Source: an uncultured Saprospiraceae bacterium (GTDB lineage Bacteria > Bacteroidota > Bacteroidia > Chitinophagales > Saprospiraceae). Taken from it: 42,820 nt of DNA. Location of the stretch: NCBI GenBank assembly GCA_937941765.1, contig CALDGQ010000033.1, positions 1 through 42,820 on the forward strand, in the 5' to 3' direction. Shown here in pieces: positions 25,853-34,765 of this stretch. Under the pieces are notes generated by a model. The model was not told the DNA's origin. It saw only the letters and a program-made list of their open reading frames with translations, and searched no databases. The translations under genes were made by a program, and so were the position numbers. Numbering within the stretch: the stretch's first letter is position 1; each line of letters begins with the position of its first letter.

Positions 25853-25924
25853 TTAGACTGACGTAAATATGCATAGTAGTGCGCAACTTTGCGACGCTAG
25901 TTCACGCAAATGGCGTCAGTCTAA
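25853..25924. repeat. 72-bp element with 11-bp perfect terminal inverted repeats
   Basis: TTAGACTGACG (25853-25863) and CGTCAGTCTAA (25914-25924) are exact reverse complements. The interior contains GCGCAACTTTGCGA, a partial palindrome. Short TAAATACT-type words flank it to the right (25921-25951). There is no coding capacity. It lies 35 bases before the monooxygenase start. Confidence 0.6.
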
Positions 25925-25959
25925 ATACTCAATACTATTGACTAAATACTAAAAATAAC

Positions 25960-26262
25960 ATGATCAAAAGAATCGTAAAATTAGGTTTCAAGCCAGAACA
26001 TATTGAAGACTTCAAAGCAATTTTCGAAAATAGTAAGTTGAAAATTAGAGGATTTGAAGGATGTCAGTATTTGGAATTGTGGCAAGGAAAAGAAGATCCA
26101 AGTATATTTTTCACCTATAGTTATTGGGACAATGAAAAAGCATTAAATAATTATCGACATTCGCCGTTATTTAAAGAGACTTGGGCGAAAACAAAAGTAT
26201 TATTCAATAAAAAACCAGAAGCCTGGTCTGTTAATTCCTTAGACGAAGTTAAAGACATATGA
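25960..26262 (+). CDS. Antibiotic biosynthesis monooxygenase (ABM) domain protein
   Basis: Small ferredoxin-like-fold protein of the ABM/YgiN superfamily, whose members include quinol monooxygenases and heme-degrading enzymes; many have no known substrate. The 100-residue protein has the family pattern: IVKLGFKPEHIEDFKAIF, FEGCQYLELWQGKEDPSIFFTYSYWDNEKALNNY and HSPLFKETW. Its length fits a single domain. Its stop overlaps the aroB start (ATGA, 26259-26262), so the two are translationally coupled. That coupling suggests a link to aromatic metabolism, but this is only inference. Confidence 0.85.
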   Translation: MIKRIVKLGFKPEHIEDFKAIFENSKLKIRGFEGCQYLELWQGKEDPSIFFTYSYWDNEKALNNYRHSPLFKETWAKTKVLFNKKPEAWSVNSLDEVKDI

Positions 26263-27338
26263 GAAAAATTGATGCCTCCAATTCATTTCAACAAAAAGAT
26301 AGCTATTCTATTTTTTTTGATAATTCATTATTTGAGTTCAATGATTTTGTAGAACGAGGAAACTATTCTTCCGTTTTCATTTTAGTAGATGAAAATACCA
26401 AACAACATTGTCTTCCTTTTTTAGATAAAAATCTATCCACTTCCTTTGCTGTTATTGAAATTGAGTCGGGCGAAAAAAACAAATCGTTACGGACCTGCGA
26501 GCGCGTGTGGAATGCTTTGTTAGAAAATCATGCAGACAGAAACTCATTGATGGTAAACTTAGGTGGTGGTGTGATCGGAGATATGGGAGGATTTTGTGCC
26601 GCAACCTATAAACGTGGGTTTGATTTTGTCCAAATACCAACAACATTACTTTCACAAGTAGATGCATCTGTAGGAGGGAAATTAGGAATTGATTTTAATG
26701 GATACAAAAACAATATCGGAATGTTTAAAAATCCGAAAGCGGTCTTTGTAAACACCCAATTTTTAAAAACATTACCAACAAATGAATTACGTTCTGGATT
26801 CGCGGAGTTAATTAAACATGAATTGATTTCCCAAAATGGACAATGGCCAGCATTTCAGAAGATAAAGGAGGTGACAGTTGAATCAGTGGCTCCATTTATC
26901 GAAGATTCAATTGCATTGAAAAATGAAGTGGTTATAAGTGATCCAATGGAAAAAGGATTGAGAAAAATTTTAAACTTCGGACACACCATTGGTCATGCAT
27001 TAGAAACCTATCACTTGAATTCTGAAAAACATTTACTGCATGGAGAAGCGATTGCGATTGGGATGATTTGTGAATGTTATTTGTCCAATAAATTGACTGG
27101 TTTGTCGGACGATGGATTAAAAGACATATCGAATTACCTAACAACAATATTTGGTCATCATCAAAACTTAATGGTTGATACAGATCAATTAATCAAAATA
27201 ATGCAGCAGGATAAAAAGAATAAAGGCAAAATTATCAATTTTACGCTGTTAAAAAATATCGGTCAACCTATCCTAAATCAAGAAACTACTCACAAATTGA
27301 TATTAGAATCTCTTGATTACTATAATTCCCTTTCATAG
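26259..27338 (+). CDS. aroB: 3-dehydroquinate synthase
   Basis: Second step of the shikimate pathway, cyclising DAHP to 3-dehydroquinate with NAD+ and a divalent metal; cytoplasmic. The 359-residue protein has NLGGGVIGDMGGFCAATYKR for the NAD-binding region and IPTTLLSQVDASVGGK for the substrate loop. It also has FAELIKHELI with a metal-ligand glutamate, and NFGHTIGHALE and HGEAIAIGM with the metal histidines. All key residues are present. It overlaps the upstream monooxygenase gene by four bases. It is on the opposite strand to aroA, with the two units diverging from one intergenic region. Confidence 0.96.
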   Translation: MRKIDASNSFQQKDSYSIFFDNSLFEFNDFVERGNYSSVFILVDENTKQHCLPFLDKNLSTSFAVIEIESGEKNKSLRTCERVWNALLENHADRNSLMVNLGGGVIGDMGGFCAATYKRGFDFVQIPTTLLSQVDASVGGKLGIDFNGYKNNIGMFKNPKAVFVNTQFLKTLPTNELRSGFAELIKHELISQNGQWPAFQKIKEVTVESVAPFIEDSIALKNEVVISDPMEKGLRKILNFGHTIGHALETYHLNSEKHLLHGEAIAIGMICECYLSNKLTGLSDDGLKDISNYLTTIFGHHQNLMVDTDQLIKIMQQDKKNKGKIINFTLLKNIGQPILNQETTHKLILESLDYYNSLS

Positions 27339-27362
27339 AGTTAATTAGATTATGTATTTTTG
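27331..27362 (+). promoter_or_regulatory. Possible promoter of the PBP1A gene
   Basis: TATTTTTG (27355-27362) fits TAnnTTTG, with TTTC (27331-27334) 20 bases upstream as a near match to the -33 TTTG. The -33 lies inside the last codons of aroB. A start near 27368 would leave a leader of about 70 bases to the ATG at 27439. Confidence 0.4.
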
Positions 27363-27438
27363 ATTGAATACACAGGGTTTGAAGCAACTTTAGACCTATT
27401 TATACTTATACATACTATATTAAAACCTTGCACCCTTT

Positions 27439-30177
27439 ATGCAGGAAACAAAAATTGATAAAAACGAAGTTCGGGAAAGAAGGAAGCCTACCTATAAAAA
27501 GTTGGTTAGATTGCTATGGCTTTTAGTAATAGGTGGAATGTTGGCTACTATCGTACTCTTCACTTTCTTATCTTTTCAAGACCTACCTACTTTTGAGGAA
27601 TTAGAAAATCCGAAAAATAATCTAGCATCACAAGTTTACGATTCCAAAGGTGAAGTGATCGGACGTTACTTTGTTGAAAACAGAGTGCCTGTCAGTTATG
27701 ATGCGTTGTCTCCTCATTTGATTGATGCTTTAGTTGCGACAGAAGATGAAAGATATCACGAACATAGTGGGATTGATCTCCAAGCACTCATGCGCGTATT
27801 TTTCAAAACTGGATTGCTGATGCAAAAAAGTTCTGGTGGAGGTAGTACCATCACCCAGCAGTTGGCAAAATTATTATACACAGATCATGTTGCCAAAAAT
27901 ATTTTCGAAAGAGGATTACAAAAATTAAAAGAATGGATCACTTCTTTGAAGCTCGAAAAAAGTTATACAAAAGAAGAAATCATGGCGATGTATTTGAATG
28001 AATTCAATTTCATCAATGGAGCTTATGGAATACGTGCAGCTAGTGAAATTTATTTTGGAAAAAATGAAGGAAATCTATCCATCGAAGAAGCCGCAACCTT
28101 GATTGGGATGCTAAAAAATCCTGCACTATTCAATCCTGTGAGAAGACCAGATACGGTGATGCATCGTCGTATGGTGGTGCTTGATAAAATGAGAGATGCT
28201 TTTCACATTACGGAAGAAGAATATGATTCACTGAGACTGATTCCTTTGGACATGACCAACTTCAATCGTAAAACACACGCTGATGGATTGGCGCCTTATT
28301 TCCGGATGGAGTTGCGTAAAGAATTGTTTAGAATTTTAGGAAAGAAAGAAAACCTAAAACCTAATGGAGAAAAATACAACATCTTCCAAGATGGTATAAA
28401 GGTATTCACGACCTTGGATCCAGTTATGCAAAAACACGCGGAAGAAGCGATGTGGGAACATATGCTTCGTCAACAAAATAAGTTTGACAGATTGTGGTTC
28501 AACAAAGATCCTTGGACACATGTAACTGCTGAAACGCGAGAAGAATTAAGAAATGAAGAAATAACACAAGAAGAAATTGATGAAGACTTGGCACAACGTG
28601 CAAGGAAGTTAAAACGATTGATTAGAGAATCAAAACGGTATCAGAAATTACGTGGAGCATACATGACAAGCATCGTTTCCAAAATTGCTAAAAATATTGA
28701 TGGCTACGAATTGTTAGATAGAGATATAGATCGCATGTTGTTAGAAGAAGAAGAGGGAGGCAATATCACAGATTTGGTCAAAAGAAAAATGATCAGTTCA
28801 AGTAAAGCTGCGAAATATAGAAAAGTAATGAAAAGTGGGAACTGGTCAGAATTGAAAAGAGATTTTGAAAATTTCCAAACTTCTGTCAAAAATTCATTTG
28901 ATAAAAGAGTAAAGATGACCGTCTTTGCTTACAATGACAAAAAAGAAAAAGATACTTTGATGAGTCCGTTAGATTCAATAAAGTATCACAAAAATTTCTT
29001 GCAGATGGGATCGATTGCAGTGGATCCAATCACGGGTCATGTAAAAGCTTGGGTTGGAGGAATCAATCATAAGTATTTTCAATATGACCACGTCACTTCT
29101 GAAAGACAAGTGGGTTCTACGTTCAAACCATTTATTTATGCGACTGCAATTGCACAGCAAGGAATGTCACCATGTTTTGAAGTATTGGATCAACCTTATA
29201 CAATTTTGCCTGATGAAGGAAATTTTCACTTAAAAGAACCGTGGACTCCTGACAATGCAGATGGAAAATTTTCTGGCGATAAGTTTACATTGATGAGAGG
29301 TTTGCAATGGTCCAAAAATACCGTCTCTGTTTATTTGATGAAGCAAATGGGAGATGCAGAACCAGTTCGTACCTTGGTCGATAATATGGGACTGAAAAAA
29401 GACGCCAGACGTTCCAATGGAACTTTGAAGATTCCACCAGCACCTTCTATTTGTTTAGGTGCAGTTGATTTGACAGTGATGGAATTGACAGGAGCTTATA
29501 CTTCTTTTGCCAATAGTGGTCGATATAACAAGCCAATTTTTATTTCCAGAATTGAAGATAAAAACGGAAAATTGATTTATGAAGAATTACCGGTAGATCG
29601 ACAAGCATTGGAAGAAGGCATTAATCATGTGATGATTAATATGTTGAAAAAAGTAATGAACCAAGGACTTCCAGGTTTCAAAGAAATCAAAAGTGAGATC
29701 GCCGGAAAGACTGGAACTACCAATGATTATGTCGACGGTTGGTTTATGGGAGTAACACCAGATTTGGTTGTTGGAACTTGGGTTGGCGGAGATGAAAGAT
29801 GGATTCGTTTCTTGACATTGAGTGATGGGATTGGTGCAAAAATGGCTAGACCTTATTATGCAAGATTTTTGAAATCAATTGAAAATGATCAGGAATGCAG
29901 TTATGATAAAAACGCACGTTTTAAAATTCCAGACATCGATATTGGAATTGAAATGGACTGTTCGATTTATGAACAATTGAGAAACGACGATATGGTAGAA
30001 GGAGAAGAAGCGAATCAATTTGAAGAAGAGGGATTAGGATCAGAAGGATTTGAAGAAGATGAAGAAGAGTTTGAAGAGGAGTTTGAAGAAGAGGAAGAAG
30101 AATTTGAGGAAGAAGAGGAAGAAGAGGAAGAAGATGATTTTGATGAAGAGGAAGATGGATTTGGCGATGGAAAATAA
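27439..30177 (+). CDS. mrcA: Class A penicillin-binding protein (PBP1A) with acidic C-terminal tail
   Basis: Bifunctional peptidoglycan synthase anchored in the inner membrane by one helix (residues 22-45). The GT51 transglycosylase domain starts near residue 55, with the catalytic Glu102 (ATEDERYHEH), GGGSTITQQLAK (133-144) and YLNEFNFINGAYGIRAAS. An inserted region, about residues 340-500, precedes the transpeptidase domain. That domain has the SxxK serine Ser560 (GSTFKP), SKN at 625-627 and KTGTT at 757-761. The last 60 residues (from about 852) are mainly Glu and Asp, ending in GFGDGK. The tail lies outside the catalytic fold. The 912-residue length is somewhat long because of it. A small membrane protein follows after 20 bases. 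Confidence 0.96.
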   Translation: MQETKIDKNEVRERRKPTYKKLVRLLWLLVIGGMLATIVLFTFLSFQDLPTFEELENPKNNLASQVYDSKGEVIGRYFVENRVPVSYDALSPHLIDALVATEDERYHEHSGIDLQALMRVFFKTGLLMQKSSGGGSTITQQLAKLLYTDHVAKNIFERGLQKLKEWITSLKLEKSYTKEEIMAMYLNEFNFINGAYGIRAASEIYFGKNEGNLSIEEAATLIGMLKNPALFNPVRRPDTVMHRRMVVLDKMRDAFHITEEEYDSLRLIPLDMTNFNRKTHADGLAPYFRMELRKELFRILGKKENLKPNGEKYNIFQDGIKVFTTLDPVMQKHAEEAMWEHMLRQQNKFDRLWFNKDPWTHVTAETREELRNEEITQEEIDEDLAQRARKLKRLIRESKRYQKLRGAYMTSIVSKIAKNIDGYELLDRDIDRMLLEEEEGGNITDLVKRKMISSSKAAKYRKVMKSGNWSELKRDFENFQTSVKNSFDKRVKMTVFAYNDKKEKDTLMSPLDSIKYHKNFLQMGSIAVDPITGHVKAWVGGINHKYFQYDHVTSERQVGSTFKPFIYATAIAQQGMSPCFEVLDQPYTILPDEGNFHLKEPWTPDNADGKFSGDKFTLMRGLQWSKNTVSVYLMKQMGDAEPVRTLVDNMGLKKDARRSNGTLKIPPAPSICLGAVDLTVMELTGAYTSFANSGRYNKPIFISRIEDKNGKLIYEELPVDRQALEEGINHVMINMLKKVMNQGLPGFKEIKSEIAGKTGTTNDYVDGWFMGVTPDLVVGTWVGGDERWIRFLTLSDGIGAKMARPYYARFLKSIENDQECSYDKNARFKIPDIDIGIEMDCSIYEQLRNDDMVEGEEANQFEEEGLGSEGFEEDEEEFEEEFEEEEEEFEEEEEEEEEDDFDEEEDGFGDGK

Positions 30178-30197
30178 TAAAACAAAAAACTAAAAAT

Positions 30198-30560
30198 ATG
30201 AAACCTTACAGAGCAAATCTAATTAATGCAATCGTACTTATTTTGATGGGACTTTGGGGATACTTTGCAACAGAAGGTCGCCCACCAACTGCCCTAATAC
30301 CAGTTGGATTTGGTGTCGTTCTTTTATTGGCAACAAAAGGAATGGTCGCTGAAAATAAAATGGTTGCACACGTAGTTGTTTTATTGACTGCTGTATTGAT
30401 TTTGATGTTGGTAGGTATGCCGTTCAGAAAAGCTTTGGGAAGAGAAGAAGTATTGCCACTAGTGAGAATTGGAGCAATGATTGGAACTTCCATATTTGCA
30501 TTTATCGTCTTTATTAAGAGTTTTATTGCTGCCAAAAAAGCAAGAGAAGCGACCACTTAA
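30198..30560 (+). CDS. Small four-helix membrane protein, unknown function
   Basis: I do not recognise a named family. The 120-residue protein has four hydrophobic segments, about residues 8-24, 33-51, 55-76 and 86-109, with short polar loops and a basic C-terminus (AAKKAREATT), which suggests the C-terminus is cytoplasmic. It starts 20 bases after the PBP1A stop and ends before a hairpin terminator, so it is likely co-transcribed with PBP1A. A link to envelope synthesis is inference from position only. A reversed frame covering the same DNA is open too but is less plausible, as it runs against the operon. Confidence 0.8.
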   Translation: MKPYRANLINAIVLILMGLWGYFATEGRPPTALIPVGFGVVLLLATKGMVAENKMVAHVVVLLTAVLILMLVGMPFRKALGREEVLPLVRIGAMIGTSIFAFIVFIKSFIAAKKAREATT

Positions 30561-30587
30561 CCTACTATTTGTATAGACAGACATTAG

Positions 30588-30653
30588 ACTTGCGTGATTT
30601 CTCCTTCTATCAAATTCTATTTTGAGAAGGGAAAAATTACGCAAGTTTTTTTT
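30588..30653 (+). terminator. Long imperfect hairpin terminator after the small membrane protein
   Basis: ACTTGCGTGATTT (30588-30600) pairs with AAAAATTACGCAAGT (ending 30646), and CTCCTTCT pairs with AGAAGGG nearer the loop. The stem has a few mismatches. A run of eight T (30646-30653) follows. It ends the PBP1A unit. Confidence 0.85.
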
Positions 30654-30668
30654 ATAGCTACAAACAAC

Positions 30669-30676
30669 TATTTTTG
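30669..30676 (+). promoter_or_regulatory. Possible -7 element for the HEAT-cyclophilin gene
   Basis: TATTTTTG fits TAnnTTTG. It lies just after the terminator and 61 bases before the ATG at 30738. Upstream at the -33 distance is only a T-run from the terminator, so the -33 is degenerate. Confidence 0.35.
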
Positions 30677-30737
30677 TAACATAGAAATCCTTGATTAAGA
30701 TTTTAATTTGGATTAGAATAAACGGAAGGCGCTTTCC

Positions 30738-32804
30738 ATGGCTAAGTATTATTATTTACTATTTATTATTTCGTGCATTATTCTGACACAATGCATGCCT
30801 GTTGTTGGAGAAAAACCAATTTCAGAGGTGATCATTAATTTAAACGAAGACAAAACACTTCATCGTTTATTAGATTATCAAGATCGACACGAAATTGATA
30901 GTTTGATCCTCTATTTTTCCGATAAAAATCCGACCTATCGATATATTGCTGCACAAGCTTTTTCTTCTATCAAATCACCAAAAGCTATTGATGAATTGAA
31001 AAATTTATTGACAGATGATGTAAGCATGGTACGCACAGCTGCTGCGTATGCTTTGGGTCAAATTGGTGATAAAAAAGCAGAATCAATCTTAATAAATGCA
31101 TTTGATAAAAATGATACATTGTCTTTAAATCAAGCATTTAATGCAGCGGTTCTAGAGGCAGTAGGGAAGTGTGGTACAAAAAACACCTTAAGTTCTATTG
31201 CTACGGTTTCTTCATATCGGAGAGCTGATACAACCTTATTAAAAGGCCAAGCATTGTCTGTTTATAGATTTGCGTTGAGAGATATTATTTCTAGTGAAGG
31301 GACCAATAGTATGGTTAACTTACTTTTGAAAACGGGTTACCCAGAAGAAGTTCAATTGATTGCTGCTAATTATTTCGGACGTGCGAAAAATGTTGCATTA
31401 GATACTGTTCAGATTTCTAAATTGGGTCAAAAATTTGTTTCCACCAATTCACCTGACATTAAAATGGCACTTGGACTAGGATTGGGGAAAACGAAATCAC
31501 CTAACGCATTAGAATATTTGATTCAAGGATTACGTGGCGAACCTGACTACAGAGTTAAATGTAACATTATACGTGCGTTGTCTGAATTTGAATACGTTCG
31601 TGTAAAACCAATAATGCTTGGGATGCTAAATGATAACAACAAGCACGTTTCCAATTCGGCAGCTAATTATTTTGTCAAATACGGTCTTAGAAATGATGTG
31701 CAACTATATCGCAAAAAAGCGCTAGAACAAAGCCATTGGTGGCCTCGTGCTACTTTGTATAGAGCTGCAAACAAACATCTTTCAGTATACTCGGTAAATA
31801 CCAGAGCATTAATTAATAATGAGATTAAAAGAAGATTAGCGGAGACCAATAATATTGCTGAAAAAGCGGAGTTGCTTAAATCTCTAGCTGAAGATCCGAA
31901 TAGTTATCAAAACATAATTAATATTGGGTTGAATGCGGATCAACCATTGTTAAGAGTTGCTGCATTGGAATCACTAGTGGAAATTTTAGGTAATCCTGAA
32001 CTTGCATTATTTTTAAGAAGTAGAACCTACCGCGTCCAAGATGAAATCGGAGAATTGCTAAAAACGGCTATCGATAATGCGGATGGTGGAATGGTTGCAG
32101 TTGCTGCTGGTGCATTGCGAAATCCTAAATTTAAATACGCCAAACAATTTAAAGAATTTGAATGGATGGAAGCGGCATTAGATAAATTGCAACTGCCGAG
32201 AGATATTGAAGCTTTCAATGAACTAGAAAAAACACTTGCTTATTTTGAATCAGAAAAAAAGAAGAGTGATCCAAAAAATAAAGATGAAGAAGAACCTGCT
32301 GTGGAAAAAGAAGTTCAATTAACCAAAACTTCATTCAATAATCCAATTGATTGGAGAAGAGTGAAAAATATTACGGAAAGAACAGAAGCAAAAGTTCAAA
32401 CCAATCGAGGTATTTTCAATATGCGGTTTTACAAAAATGAAGCACCTGGAACGGCAGCAAATTTTATCAAATTGGCCAAGGATGGTTTTTTTGATGGGAA
32501 ACCATTTCATAGAGTAGTTTCTAATTTTGTGATCCAAGGTGGCTGTCCTAGAGGTGATGGCTACGGTTCATTGGACTATACGATTCGTTCAGAATTATCT
32601 CAACTATCCTATAACAAAGAAGGATTTGTAGGAATGGCATCAGCTGGAAATCATACAGAATGTACGCAATGGTTTGTTACCCATTCTCCCACTTTACATT
32701 TAGATGGAAATTATACTATTTTTGCACATATAACTTCAGGAATGGATATTGTCCACAAAATTGAACCTGGAGACATCATTGAAAAAATATTAATTATCAA
32801 TTAA
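30738..32804 (+). CDS. HEAT-repeat lipoprotein with C-terminal cyclophilin peptidyl-prolyl isomerase
   Basis: Probably a periplasmic or outer-membrane folding factor. The 688-residue protein starts with a short lipoprotein-like signal; Cys19 (LTQC) or Cys13 (IISC) may be the lipidated residue. Residues about 40-480 are HEAT-like helical repeats, for example VRTAAAYALGQIGDKKAESIL near residue 98 and LRVAALESLVEILGN near residue 411. A charged linker (about 505-525) leads to a cyclophilin domain (about 552-688). That domain has PGTAANFIKLAKDGFFDG, FHRVVSNFVIQGGCPRGDG, GFVGMASAG, TQWFVTHSP and NYTIFAHITSGMDIV. The catalytic Arg (FHR) and Gln (IQGG) are present. gcvT starts six bases downstream. 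Confidence 0.9.
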   Translation: MAKYYYLLFIISCIILTQCMPVVGEKPISEVIINLNEDKTLHRLLDYQDRHEIDSLILYFSDKNPTYRYIAAQAFSSIKSPKAIDELKNLLTDDVSMVRTAAAYALGQIGDKKAESILINAFDKNDTLSLNQAFNAAVLEAVGKCGTKNTLSSIATVSSYRRADTTLLKGQALSVYRFALRDIISSEGTNSMVNLLLKTGYPEEVQLIAANYFGRAKNVALDTVQISKLGQKFVSTNSPDIKMALGLGLGKTKSPNALEYLIQGLRGEPDYRVKCNIIRALSEFEYVRVKPIMLGMLNDNNKHVSNSAANYFVKYGLRNDVQLYRKKALEQSHWWPRATLYRAANKHLSVYSVNTRALINNEIKRRLAETNNIAEKAELLKSLAEDPNSYQNIINIGLNADQPLLRVAALESLVEILGNPELALFLRSRTYRVQDEIGELLKTAIDNADGGMVAVAAGALRNPKFKYAKQFKEFEWMEAALDKLQLPRDIEAFNELEKTLAYFESEKKKSDPKNKDEEEPAVEKEVQLTKTSFNNPIDWRRVKNITERTEAKVQTNRGIFNMRFYKNEAPGTAANFIKLAKDGFFDGKPFHRVVSNFVIQGGCPRGDGYGSLDYTIRSELSQLSYNKEGFVGMASAGNHTECTQWFVTHSPTLHLDGNYTIFAHITSGMDIVHKIEPGDIIEKILIIN

Positions 32805-32810
32805 ATAATT

Positions 32811-33917
32811 ATGAAGACCACACCACTTACAGAAGTACACATCGGACTAGGCGCAAAGATGGCAGAATTTGCTGGATATAATATGCCGATTAGTTATGGA
32901 ACCATTTCGGATGAGCATGAAAAAGTAAGAGCAAGTGTTGGGATATTTGATGTATCGCATATGGGCGAATTTATCCTAAAAGGTAAGGATGCTACTAAGT
33001 TAATCCAACAAGTTACTTCCAATGATGTTTCAAAATTGGAACCTGGTGATGCACAATACTCTTGTTTGCCAAATAAGGATGGTGGAATTGTAGATGATTT
33101 GTTAGTTTATAGATTGTTTGAAGATACATGTGCAGAAGGAGAGCAGGCTTACATGCTGGTAGTCAATGCCTCTAATATTTTGAAAGATTGGAAATGGATA
33201 AAAGAACACAATACAGATGATGTGAGAATGCATGACATCTCTATGTTTACCGGGTTGTTGGCATTGCAAGGGCCAGATGCGATTAAAGTGTTGGAAAAAT
33301 TAACCGATATAGATTTAGCTGGAATGAGGTATTATACTTTCGATAAAGGAGTTGTTGCTGGAGAAGAAAATGTTTTAGTTTCAGCAACAGGTTATACTGG
33401 TTCAGGTGGGTTTGAAATTTATGCAAAAAACAGTCAATTGGTTGCCATTTGGAATGCAATCATGGATGCTGGAAAAGAATTTGATATCCAACCAATAGGT
33501 TTGGGTGCAAGAGATACTTTACGATTAGAAATGGGGTATTGTCTCTATGGCAATGATATCGACGACAACACCTCACCAATCGAAGCGGGTCTTGGCTGGA
33601 TCACCAAAACGAAAAAAGAAAACTTCAACTCCATAGAAACATTTCGTGCTCAGCGAAAAAATGGAGTGACAAAAAAATTAGTCGGTTTCAAAATGGCAGA
33701 GCGAAGAGTACCACGTCATGATTATATCATTGAAGATGCAGATGGAAATGAGATCGGAAAAGTTACTTCAGGCACCCAATCTCCAACTTTAGATATCCCA
33801 ATAGGTATGGGCTATGTTCCGATCGATTTTGCAAAAGAAGGAACCATTCTTAAGATTGTTGCTGGCAAAAAACGCCTAGATGCGACGGTTACTAAAATGC
33901 CTTTTGTCAAAATTTAA
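32811..33917 (+). CDS. gcvT: Glycine cleavage system T protein (aminomethyltransferase)
   Basis: Transfers the methylene group from the aminomethyl-lipoyl H protein to tetrahydrofolate, releasing ammonia, in glycine breakdown; cytoplasmic. The 368-residue length is typical. Motifs include MAEFAGYNMPISY, GIFDVSHMGEF, TSNDVSKLEPGDAQYSCLPNKDGGIVDD split across residues 69-97, LALQGP, GYTGSGGFEIY, GLGARDTLRLEMGYCLYGND and SPIEAGLGWITK. The C-terminal barrel has VTSGTQSPTLD. Other glycine-cleavage genes (gcvP, gcvH) are not in the window. It lies six bases after the HEAT-cyclophilin gene, so it is probably read from the same transcript, although the two proteins act in different compartments. Confidence 0.96.
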   Translation: MKTTPLTEVHIGLGAKMAEFAGYNMPISYGTISDEHEKVRASVGIFDVSHMGEFILKGKDATKLIQQVTSNDVSKLEPGDAQYSCLPNKDGGIVDDLLVYRLFEDTCAEGEQAYMLVVNASNILKDWKWIKEHNTDDVRMHDISMFTGLLALQGPDAIKVLEKLTDIDLAGMRYYTFDKGVVAGEENVLVSATGYTGSGGFEIYAKNSQLVAIWNAIMDAGKEFDIQPIGLGARDTLRLEMGYCLYGNDIDDNTSPIEAGLGWITKTKKENFNSIETFRAQRKNGVTKKLVGFKMAERRVPRHDYIIEDADGNEIGKVTSGTQSPTLDIPIGMGYVPIDFAKEGTILKIVAGKKRLDATVTKMPFVKI

Positions 33918-34054
33918 CTTCTTTTCAGTTTAACAATCCAATATTCCTCAAAATAAAGGGTATCAATTTGAACAATTGTAGCGCTTATTTGCTTTCATAT
34001 GCACAGTTTGTTAACTTTCACAAGTTTTTGAAATTATAAAACAGCAATCATACA

Positions 34055-34555
34055 ATGAATCTTCAAGAAGGTAAAGAAAAATTTATATCGACATGGGGCA
34101 GTGTCGGTTCCAATTGGGGAATCAATAGAACCATGGCACAAGTACATGCATTGCTATTAATTTCAAACGATCCACTGTGTGCGGAAGAGATCATGGAAGA
34201 TCTTCAAATTTCTCGTGGTAATGCTAATATGAATATCAGAGCTTTGATAGATTGGGGTTTGGTTTACAAAGGACATAAACCTGGTGAAAGAAAAGAGTTT
34301 TTCACTGCCGAAAAGGATATGGGTGAAGTCATTAAAAAAGTGATTGAACAACGTAAAAAGAAAGAATTAGAACCCATGATAAAAACCCTCGATGAGATCT
34401 CCGCTGTCGAAGGATTGTGTCAAGACTCTGAAGCATTTTGTAAAGTAGTGCATGACATCAAATTATTTTCCAACAAAGCCAATAAAACACTTGACCAACT
34501 GATCCGCTCTGATTCTAATTGGTTCCTCAGTACTTTCCTTAAAATGATTAAATAG
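34055..34555 (+). CDS. GbsR/MarR-like winged-helix transcriptional regulator
   Basis: Cytoplasmic DNA-binding protein of the GbsR family, whose studied members repress osmoprotectant genes. The 166-residue protein has GSNWGINRTMAQVHALLLIS (residues 18-37), followed by the winged helix: PLCAEEIMEDLQISRGNANMNIRAL as the helix-turn-helix (about 40-65) and GHKPGERKEFFTAE as the wing (about 73-86). A C-terminal helical part (about 90-166) is probably for dimerisation. No likely target gene is adjacent; the neighbours are gcvT and a DUF1015 gene, both on the same strand. The ligand is unknown. Confidence 0.88.
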   Translation: MNLQEGKEKFISTWGSVGSNWGINRTMAQVHALLLISNDPLCAEEIMEDLQISRGNANMNIRALIDWGLVYKGHKPGERKEFFTAEKDMGEVIKKVIEQRKKKELEPMIKTLDEISAVEGLCQDSEAFCKVVHDIKLFSNKANKTLDQLIRSDSNWFLSTFLKMIK

Positions 34556-34606
34556 TTACCTTGCCTCCTACAAAATTAGAATGATGAATATGTAATGCTT
34601 GCCTCT

Positions 34607-34689
34607 CTTCTGCGATTTAGCTACGTATTTTTACATACTCCTTTCTGCAATTTTCTGCGCTTTCTGCGTGAGGAATTTAACGAACCAAG
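34607..34689. repeat. 84-nt dispersed repeat, copy B
   Basis: It matches 19548-19632 end to end with scattered substitutions and an identical 24-base block around CTGCGCTTTCTGCGTGAGG. It lies in the 210-base gap between the GbsR-like and DUF1015 genes. Its right end (GAATTTAACGAACCAAG) is also similar to 14921-14945. Confidence 0.7.
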
Positions 34690-34765
34690 ATCTTACAGCT
34701 AACTATTCACCAACAATCCCGTATATTTACCCACCATTTAATTAGAAATCACACAGCATTGCCTT

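Noticed and set aside
30206..30556. Minus-strand frame of 116 codons opposite the small membrane protein
   Set aside because: The plus-strand frame follows PBP1A by 20 bases, has regular membrane helices and ends before a plus-strand terminator.
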